Shown in pieces: positions 55,649 through 64,000 of a stretch of 64,000 nucleotides of DNA (within the stretch, counting starts at the first letter, position 1; every line of letters starts with the position of its first letter). The stretch covers positions 744,001-808,000 of the forward strand of contig CM068590.1 of NCBI GenBank assembly GCA_035048485.1, written 5' to 3'. The notes beneath the pieces were generated by a model that was not told where the DNA came from, searched no databases, and saw only the letters and a list, made by a program, of their open reading frames with translations. The stretch is from Pteria penguin. Lineage: Eukaryota; Mollusca; Bivalvia; Pterioida; Pteriidae. Both the position numbers and the translations under genes were made by a program.

Positions 55649-58478
55649 CGGACCCAATCCAAAGAAGTGAGGGACCTTTACAACGGACCAAATCCAAAGA
55701 CGTGATGGATCTTTGCATCGTACACAATCCAAAGAAGTGAGGGATTTTTTTTTACAATAGACCCAATCCAAGGACGTGAAAGATCTTTTCAACAGGCCCA
55801 ATCCAAAGAAGTGAGGGATCTTTACAATAGGCCCAATCCAAAGAAGTGCAAGATCTTTACAAGCGACCCAATCCAAAGAAGTCAGAGATCTTTACAACAG
55901 ATCCAATCCAAAGAAGTGAGGGATATTTACAACGGACCCAATCCAAGGATCTGAGAGACCTTTACAACGGACCTAATCCAACGAATTGAGATATTTTACA
56001 ATGGACCCAATCCAGAGAAGTGAGGGACCTTTACAACGAAACCAATCCAAAGAACTGAGGGACCTTTACAATAGGCACAATCTAAAGAAGTGAGGGAACT
56101 TTACAACAGACCCAATCCAAAGAAGTGAAGGATCGTTAATACGGACCGAATCCAAAAAATTGAGAGAACTATACAAGTACCTAATCCAAAGACGTGAGGG
56201 ACCTTTACTACTGACCCAATTCAAAGAAGTGAGAGATCTTTACAACAGACCCAATACAAAGACGTGAAGGAACTTTACAACATACCCAATCCAAAGACGT
56301 GAGGGATCTTTACAACGGACCAATTCCAAAGACGTGAGGGATCTTTATAACGGACCCAATCCAAAGAAATGCGGGGGACCTTTACTACTGACCGAATCCA
56401 AAGAAGTGCGGGATTTTTACAACGGACCCAATCCAAAGACGTACGGGATCTTTACAACAGACTCAATCCCAAGAAGTGAGAGATCTTTACAACAGACCTA
56501 ATTCAAGGACGTCAGATATCTTTACAACGAATTAAATACAAAGAGGTGAGGGATCCCTGCAACAGGCCCAATCCAAAGAAAAGAGGGATCTTCACAACAG
56601 GCCCAATCTAAAGAAGTGAGGGATCTTTCCAACGGACCCAATCCAAAGAAGTGAAAGATCTTCACAAAGGACCCAGTCCAAAAAAGTCAGATCTTTACAA
56701 CGGATCCAATCCAAAGAAGTGACGGTTTTACAAGAGAGGAATCTTTACAACGGGCCCAATTCAAAGAACTGAGAGTTCTTTACAACGATCTCCATCCAAG
56801 GACGTGAGGGATCTTTACAACGGACCTAATTCAAAGACGTGAGAGATCTTTGCAACGAACCCAATCCGAAGAAGTGAGGGATCTCTACAACGGGCCCAAT
56901 CCAAAAAAGTGAGAGGTCTCTAGAACGGACACAATCCAAAGAAGTGAGGGATCTTTACTTCGGTCCCAATCGAAAGACGTGAGGGATGTTTACAACAGGC
57001 CGTATCCAAAGAAGTGATTGAAAGAGGTGAGGGATCTTTACAACGGACCCAATCCTAAAAAGTGAGAGATCTTTACAACGGACCCAGTGCAAAGACGTTA
57101 GGGATTTTTGCAACAGACCCAATCCAAAGACGTGAGGCACCTTTACAACAGACCTAATCCAAAGAAGTGAGGGATCTTTACAACAGGCCCAATCAATAGA
57201 AGTGAGGGATCTTTACAACAGACCCAATCCAAAGAAATGAGAGATCTTTACAACGGACCGAATCCAAAGAACTGAAAGCTATTTACATCGGACGAAATCC
57301 AAAGAAGTGAGGGATTTTACAACACGCCAATACAAAGACGTGACAAGTCTTTACAACAGACCCAATCCACAGACGTTCGGGAATTTTACAATGGGCCAAA
57401 TTCAAAGAAGTGAGAGATCTTTACAAAGGGCCCAATCCCAAGAAGGGAGAGATCTTTACAACGGACCCAATCCAAAGAAATGAGGGATCTTTACATCGGA
57501 CCCAGTCCAATGAAGTGAAGGAACTTTACAACGGACCCAATCCAAAGACGCGAGAGAACTTTACAGCGGACCCAATCAAAAGAAGGGATGGATCTTTTCA
57601 ACAGACCCATTCCAAAGCAGTGAGGGATCTTTACAATGGACTCAATCCCAGGAAGTTATATATCTTTACAACGGACCCAATCCAAAACATGAGGAATTTT
57701 TACAACGGACCCAGTCCAAAGAAGTGAGAGATCTTTACATACGAGCCAATCCGAAGAAGTGAGGGATCTTTACAACAGACCCAATTGAAAGAAGTGAGGG
57801 ATCTTTACAATGGACCCCATCCGAAGACGAGGGATCTCTATAACGGGCCCAACCCAAAGAAGGGAATGACCTTTACAACGGGCCCAATCCAACGAAATAA
57901 GGGATCTTTACAACATACCCAGTCCAAAGAAGTGAGGGATCTTTACAACAGACCCAATCCGAAGAAGTGAGAAATCTTTACAACGGAACCAATCCAAAGA
58001 AGTGAGAGATCTTTACAACTGACCCAATCCGAAGAAGTGAGGGATCTTTACAACAGACCCAATACAAAGAAGTGAGGGATCTCTACAACGGGTCCAATCC
58101 AAAGACGTGAGGGATCTCTACAGCGGGCCCAATCCAAAGAAGTGAGGGATCTTTACAACGGACCCAATCCAAAGAAGTGAGGGATCTCTACAACGGGCCC
58201 AATCCAAAGACGTGAGGGATTTCTACAACGGGCCCAATCCAAAGAAGTGAGGGATCTATACAACGGGCCCAATCTAAAGACGTGAGGGATCTCTACAGCG
58301 GGCCCAATCCAAAGAAGTGAGGGATTTCTACAACGGACCCAATCCAAAGAAGTGAGGGATCTTTACAACGGACCCAATCCAAAGACTTGAGGGATCTTTA
58401 CAACGGACCCAATCCAAGGAAGTCAGGGACCTTTACAATGGGCCCAATCCAAACAAGTGCGGGATCTTTCACATGCCA
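55649..58478. repeat. 35-bp satellite, about 80 copies
   Basis: Unit GAGGGATCTTTACAACGGAC plus CCAATCCAAAGAAGT, in one orientation throughout. Frequent variants are GAAGT/GACGT, GGACCC/GGGCCC/AGACCC and GGATCT/GGACCT. The right end (58020-58440) is the most homogeneous. A 35-bp period shifts frame each unit, so open frames here are chance products. Confidence 0.96.
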
Positions 58479-59289
58479 TATTTTAGGTGTCACGCAACCT
58501 CTGTTTTCACTTCCTCAGTTCAATACACTTTTTAGTCATTTTATTTATTTAATCAGTACTGAGATTCAATAAAGCATTTATTGGCTACAATTAGTTTACG
58601 ATTTCTATTTGAAGGCTTATTGAACTGTGTTGTGAAAAATACAATGTAGGCATTCTGAATTTATTATGATCTGTTTCTTTGCAAACCATACCTAGTATTT
58701 TCGATGTTAGTTTACAGCAAAAAAAACTTTAATGTGTTTTCCAGCACTCAATAAGTTATATTAGAAAGAGAATACTTAGTCTTTGTTCGCACTTTTGGGT
58801 GCCATTTTCTTGATTTTTTTCAGCATAGATAGAAAAGCCATCAAGCATTTCCAACTTTTATTTGAAGATTCTATTTAAATTGTCTTGCCTTTTATGGTTT
58901 TTTTTTCTGATTTTGATAAAGGACAGCTCTCACATGCTAAAGGAAATCTGTTCAAACCCCAAAACAAGATTTTAATTATCATTTAAGAAAAACCAAATGA
59001 AAAAAATAATTTCAAACTTAATCTGTTTTCAGATGTTTTAGTACCATTGTCTTAATTTAATCAGAGAAGCAAATTTACATCTTTTTGTTTTCTTTTTTGC
59101 TTTTGTTTTGTGTGTGTAATGAAAAAACGTAATAAGCAAGAGAATATATTTATTTGCGAATTTCTTCAAGCAGTTAGTTGGATGTTTCAATAAGATGAAA
59201 ACTATATCTTAATTTCGATTCTCTATTTGGCCCATTGTGGATAATGATCTGGTGAAACTCCATAAGGGGTCCTGTTCATGTGATCTCTG
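58479..59289. other. A/T-rich intergenic DNA
   Basis: No gene visible. AATAAA occurs at about 58569. Phrases such as AATAAGCAAGAGAATATATT and TTCTTCAAGCAGTTAGTTG (59130-59185) resemble 15490-15545, so this is probably decayed sequence of the dispersed element seen at 14.7-15.6 kb. Confidence 0.5.
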
Positions 59290-59540
59290 ATTTTGCCAAT
59301 CAGTGGATCGGCTACAAATTCCTAGGAGTGAAATTAACAATCCCAGCGTGTGTGACCTACAATGTAGTTGTTGAAAAGTGTTTGTTACATATTGCGTCAC
59401 TTGCACGTTCGTAGCCGAGTCATTGATTGGTTATGGGAAATAGCGGTTTCGGTGACTGGAACGTCATGCGAGTTCAACAGAACATGACCCCTTACGGGGT
59501 TTTGCCAGATCTTTATCCACAATAGGACAAATAAATAAGC
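59290..59540 (+). repeat. Dispersed repeat, second copy
   Basis: Counterpart of 15100-15335: CCAATCAGTGGATCGGCTAC, CCTAGGAGTGAAATTAAC, TGTTTGTTACATATTGCGTC, CATGACCCCTTACGGGGTTT, GCCAGATCTTTATCCACA. It carries an extra ATGGGAAATAGCGG before the CGGTGACTGGAACGTCAT segment. Confidence 0.8.
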
Positions 59541-60024
59541 GGAATACATGTAGATTGTTGGATGTTTGCAAATGAGTTTATATTAGCAATACATACCGAC
59601 TTGGATCTCTTGATTTCCCGCTCTATTTTGGCATAACTAAGGGAAACGAATAGATGTATATCAACTGAGGTACAGTCGAAATGGTCAGTACAACTGAGGA
59701 AGGGGGGATAAACCTCCATGTAGGTCCAAAGACTAGATTTAGCATTGGATGCCATGGAGGAATGAGCTTACCTGGTAGTGAATCCTAACCGCTATAATGC
59801 CATAGATTTTATCGGTCTGTTTTAACATGTAAACTTTTAACACTAAGACAACAATAAAATCAGGAAAAAAGTCAATTTAGACCCTTGATTATTTTAGCAT
59901 ATTTAAGTAGTTCCTCTTTATTTATATATGATGTGTTTGGCACTGGGCACTAATACTTCTTGCTCTCACAGACATTATTTCCTGGACATTTCTACATAGC
60001 AATACACGATTATTTAATCCGCTC

Positions 60025-60248
60025 CAAGTGGGAAGGTAGGCGCTCGTAAACCAGTTAACCACAGCAATTGAGTGACGTTTGTTACTTCAATTGACCGTTC
60101 TAAGTCGGTATCGTAACCGCAGCACAATCGAATATTTTTGTAATGTCGTTCCGTGTACATTCTATTATTATCGTGTTTTGTGTGCAGGTCCTTGGAAATT
60201 TGTGTCATACAGCTTTGTCAGATGTCTTCTGTTTTCTCTCTCATTCAG
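60025..60248 (+). mobile_element. Penelope-like tail, variant subfamily (plus strand)
   Basis: AGTGGGAAGGTAGGCGCTCG, TAAACCAGTTAACCACAG, TTGACCGTTCTAAGTCGGTA, TCGAATATTTTTGTAATG and TCATACAGCTTTGTCAGATG. The distal end matches 51410-51530 and not copy A. Confidence 0.8.
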
Positions 60249-60324
60249 GCATAATGGGCATTTCATTCTGATAATAATTCATTTTCAGCATAAATCTAGA
60301 TATTGATATACTTAAGTACACTCA

Positions 60325-60358
60325 CACATACGTCTACACACATACATACATACATACA

Positions 60359-60390
<32 letters not shown>

Positions 60391-60548
60391 CCTAGCAGCA
60401 GTAAGAGATAGTTTATATCTACCGTGACACGGGTCACCGGTTTTTACTGTCTCTTCCGAAAGACTGGAAATCGACAAGTCCAGGACGGGAGTCGAACCCA
60501 GCACTTTCGGTCACCTAAATTGACCGACTTAGCTAGGCCGGCTCAAAG
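60325..60548 (-). mobile_element. tRNA-derived SINE with (ATGT)n tail
   Basis: Minus strand: a tRNA-like head (GCCGGCCTAGCTAAGTCGG as A-box region, GGGTTCGACTCCCG as B box), then CCAGTCTTTCGGAAGAGAC, GTGACCCGTGTCACGG and ATCTCTTACTGCTGC, ending in a tetranucleotide tail (the CATA repeat at 60337-60389 on the plus strand). A different family from 411-690, but with a similar CTTTCGG body phrase. Confidence 0.82.
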
Positions 60549-60717
60549 TGACGTCTATCACTCGAACAAATCCTAGCAATGTGCATTTCAATACATTGAT
60601 TACAGAATGCTGGGAGAGATCAGAAATGTGTTTCCATAACTTGTCTAAGTCTGAGGTGATTATTAAAGTCTACGGTGAATTTGAATTTCAGTATCATAAT
60701 TTCTTATTGAAAACATC

Positions 60718-62921
60718 TTATTCGATCTGTTTCAATGCATTTGTTACTTGCTGCCAAAACAGATATTGTCCTGTTTTTTCTTCAGACCATTTGCAGTAAG
60801 TTGTGGACTGAATCAGCGCACGTATATCCTTGGTCATATGATCACTTCCTACCTCCTCCAGCAGGATAAGAAGCAAAGCCTCGGATTCATTTCGAAACCA
60901 TCTGTCCTGTGCAATTATCAACTCAAACTTGCACCATTTACTTTTACAGAAATGTTTCGAGACCACAACCACAGCCAGCCGGCTTTTCGACATGCAATCC
61001 ACAATATTATCGACTATCATCTTTCCTGGTGCAAAATCTCTCTGGTGAACGCATAACTGGTACCCTTCTTTGTTTTCTATTCGATTAATGAATGCATTAT
61101 GTACGAAATCACTATCTTCTTCGCAGTAAATTACGAAACCATCATATTTAAATTCTGTGTTGGTCAGCCTTCTATATTCCGATCGTTTGTACCGTAATAA
61201 ATAGATCCAGTACCGAATATGCCACCGCCCATTATACACTAACAGTGCACCTAAGAACGTAACTATGACAATTGATAAGAAGGAAATCAGGGCTGTGATT
61301 AATTCTGTCTTTGGCTGGCACTCATGATAGGTAAGGTTGAATGCAGAGAGCAAGGTACCTTTCTTTGCCGGGGGAGAAAGACATTTGTAATGACTCGGAT
61401 ACTGGATAAATTGAATGGTTGAATTTTTTAGTAAATCTCTGAACCATAATAATTTACAATCACAAGAAAACGAATTTGCAGACAAGTCCATCTTTTTGAC
61501 ATTTTTCCAAAATGAAGACGTGAAAGTGTCCTGTCCGATATGTACTACCCGATTAGAATCGAGACTCAGTGCTACAATTTTGGAGTCTGAGGAAAACATA
61601 CTGCTGTTGAGGGAAGCAATTGTGTTATGCGACAAAATCACGGTTTCCAATTTAGGAAACATTTTATAGAAACGGCCAGGGACATGATTCCAATTAACAC
61701 GTCTTAATGTTATCTTTTTAAGATTACCCAAACTTCCCAGTAGCAATGCATTTCCTTCTGGCCAACGAGGCATGTGATTGACCGATAAATCGATCTCTTG
61801 TAACAATTGTTTAAAGCTGCTCGTGAATCAAAACCAGGTACATCAAAATGAAAATAATTTCCAGAAAAGTAAAATTTTTGCAGAGTAGGAATCACAAACG
61901 CGTTTTCTTGAATTTGGTGAACTTTACTTTTCATTTCATTCACAAACAAGGTTTTCAAACTATGTAAGTTATAAAAAGCAAACGATGGAAACGTCCTGAT
62001 ATTGTTTTGTTTCAGACTAAGATACTGTAGGGCATTTAGACAACGGAAAGATGCTTGTGTAATCTTATGTACGTTATTATAGTCCATCCGTAGCCTATAT
62101 AAGTCAGGTAGCAAAGATGTGCCTTTACCTGAACAAAACGTAGGGATAGAAGTCAGGAAGTTATTGTTCAGGCGCAGTTTTCGCAGAGTATTCGGTAAGT
62201 TCTGTATTTCACATTTAGTGAGGGAATTCTGACTGAGGACAAGTTCTGTTAAATTTGAGAGTTTTCGTAGTGTCGGTTCACACGTTGTCAGCTTGTTTTC
62301 AGATAAATAGAGTTTTCTTGTTTTTTCAAGTCCTAATATGACGGCCTCTGGAATAATATGCAAGTCATTGTTCTTAATGCTGAATGTTTTTATATGTTTT
62401 CCTTTGAGATTGATAAATAAACTCTTATTGAATTCATGATTGCTCCAATTCATGTAATCAAATCTTAGAATACCCAATATCTGGGGTTTTAGACTTGCTA
62501 AAGCCAGCTGCACTGATGAGGCATTCAGACGTATATTCGGGCTTAAATCTAAATTTGTCAAATGAGTGATATCTTCAAATGCACTTGGTCCAACATGGTA
62601 CAACGTTGATGACTTGAATGATAAATCACTGATGTTATTATGAATAATATGTTGAAACGTCCTGTGTGTTATCCATGGAAAATGATCGGAATCCAAGTGT
62701 AGCTTTGTCACATATAAAGGCAATTGCGGTATACATGATAGATTCTTTCCCAAATTTGACTATTTGGCGGAGTTGTCTTTATAGGAACATCGGCATATCT
62801 TAGGACAACCAGGCGTTATAGCTGTACAGTTATATTTCACAGTATTTACAAATGAGAAAAACACAACTAATACGTGTATTATCAGCAGCGCTACCGAAGG
62901 TGATATTTTTTGCACAATCAT
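60718..62921 (-). pseudogene. Toll-like receptor pseudogene, duplicate of the 46.6-48.8 kb gene
   Basis: Aligns with the intact TLR over its whole length at an offset of about 14.1 kb. The ATG (62921) and the acceptor before it are kept. Codon 54, a Cys of the LRR N-terminal cluster, is TAG here (62760-62762). A 7-bp deletion near 61803-61812 shifts the frame in the middle LRRs; the downstream frame (61806-60718, 362 codons) still encodes late LRRs, the LRR C-terminal cluster, a transmembrane helix and a TIR domain with YDGFVIYCEED, RDFAPGK and LFWQQV. From the start to about 61845 (read on the minus strand) it differs from the intact gene by only a few residues, and thereafter by many. It cannot make a full receptor, although a short TIR-containing product from an internal ATG cannot be excluded. 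Confidence 0.9.
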
Positions 62922-63486
62922 CTACAAAAAAGCAAAGCAACATCCTTGAAATTACTAGGATTTTTTCGCAATGTTTACAATATCATATTCAAATTATTGA
63001 ATGACATGAGTGTTGTCAAATATTGTAATTTTGATTATATCATAAATTTATTATTGCAAACTTGTAAAAGACAAAACAGAATAAATGTGACAAAGCGATA
63101 TGACACGACCAATCACGGAGCCCTTGCTCCTATTTTTGGCAGAGTGCAACCCTTAAGAAGATATCCATATAAAAATCTTAAGGGCTATTTACAAGTGCAA
63201 TAATATCTATCATGGACAGTCTATGCTGAGAATGCCTTCAAATTATAGTAACTACTCTTACCTTTAATGTCAGCACTGCTATTATAATCTACGCCTTTTT
63301 TCGCTATGATGAAAAAAGAGAAAAATTACAGCAATAAAATCAGATTTCTCACCCTAGATTTAGCAGGCAATGTTTCCTGATTTCTGTTGGTGCAAAGTAT
63401 ATACAGACACCTACGCATTACACTGCAGCAAACCCGGACGTGAATAATTTCCCATTGGCGCTTAAATTTTCTTTGATACATGGGAC
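62922..63486 (-). promoter_or_regulatory. Duplicated upstream region of the TLR pseudogene
   Basis: Nearly identical to 48808-49374: same acceptor, intron, donor (63260-63262) and TATA-like GTATATAC (about 63398). Small indels only (for example loss of GT in CAGTGACACC). The regulatory region therefore survives although the coding frame is broken. Confidence 0.6.
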
Positions 63487-64000
63487 CCTAAAATATCAGT
63501 CATAGCACCGTTGTTATGAGTGCCGCAGTAAGGTTGCGCCAGGGATCCATGAATATCCACCGTGATACATTGTTGTAAGTGCCACAGTGACATAGCACCA
63601 CGGTCCACGAATGTCCACCGTGGTACATTATAGTGAGTGTCATCGTGACACAGCACCATGGGTCAATGAATGTCCACCGGAGTACACTGTTCTTAGTGCC
63701 ATATTGACATAGCGCCAGGGATCGTGAATGTCCTCCAAGGTCCATTGCTGTGAGTGACACATCTACATAGCACCCGGGATCATGAATAACCACTTTGGTA
63801 CGTTGATGCAAGTACCACAGTGAAATAGTACCAGGGGTTCATGAATGTCCACTATGGTACATTGTTGTGAATGACACATTGACACAGCACCAGGGGATCA
63901 TGAATGTCCACCATGGTACATTGTTTTCAGTGTCACAGTGACAGAGCGCTACTAACCAATGAATGTCCACCCTGTTGCGTCATTGTGACTGCCATCGTAA
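63487..64000. repeat. 60-bp satellite, copy beside the TLR pseudogene
   Basis: Matches 49375-50010 unit by unit, but lacks two of the near-identical units present at 49810-49970. Continues to the window edge. Confidence 0.93.

Noticed and set aside
57410..57970. Plus-strand frames of the RDLYNGPNPKK type
   Set aside because: Chance frames in the 35-bp satellite; the third unit in the cycle normally gives TGA, and only point changes keep these open.

Overview
The window looks like nuclear DNA of a bivalve mollusc. The species cannot be named from sequence alone. The evidence is interrupted genes with consensus splice sites, long A/T-rich intergenic stretches, many minisatellites and tRNA-derived SINEs, and dispersed elements of molluscan type with 'GTCCGTC' heads and 'CAGGTGAGC' tails. 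It also carries a lineage-specific Toll-like receptor pair and an interstitial (CCCTAA)n tract. I see no bacterial-type operons, rRNA genes, CRISPR arrays or free-standing tRNA genes.

Layout. (i) 1-13 kb: the last two visible coding exons of a Ser/Pro/Arg-rich protein with EB-binding SxIP motifs (1333-1930 and 7027-10537, + strand, splice phases match), whose 5.1 kb intron is full of repeats, then a long 3' flank. (ii) 13-39 kb: a repeat-dominated region. It holds non-LTR, Tc1/mariner and Penelope-like reverse transcriptase remnants, SINEs, minisatellites, a telomere-like tract, and a broken secreted rapunzel/cephalotoxin-like gene (23.8-25.1 kb, - strand). (iii) 39.10-45.80 kb: a complete two-gene DNA transposon of the ISL2EU type. 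Its inverted ends are visible. The + strand gene encodes a five-exon SAP-SWIM-YqaJ nuclease-PHD protein, and the convergent - strand gene encodes a THAP-HTH-DDE transposase. Both reading frames are intact. (iv) 46.6-50 kb: an intact Toll-like receptor gene (- strand) with a probable noncoding first exon and TATA-like box, followed by a 60-bp satellite. (v) 50-60.7 kb: more satellites (a 35-bp array of about 2.8 kb), Penelope-like tails, and a broken pogo-type transposase. (vi) 60.7-64.0 kb: a second copy of the TLR block, about 14.1 kb from the first, in the same orientation and broken by a stop and a 7-bp deletion.

The most notable points are the apparently autonomous ISL2EU element carrying a nested SINE (with a 13-bp target duplication) and a nested palindromic MITE; the mosaic divergence of the two TLR copies, which suggests gene conversion; and Penelope-like 3' tails arranged as outward-facing inverted pairs. 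Family names come from recognising motifs by eye; no database search was run.
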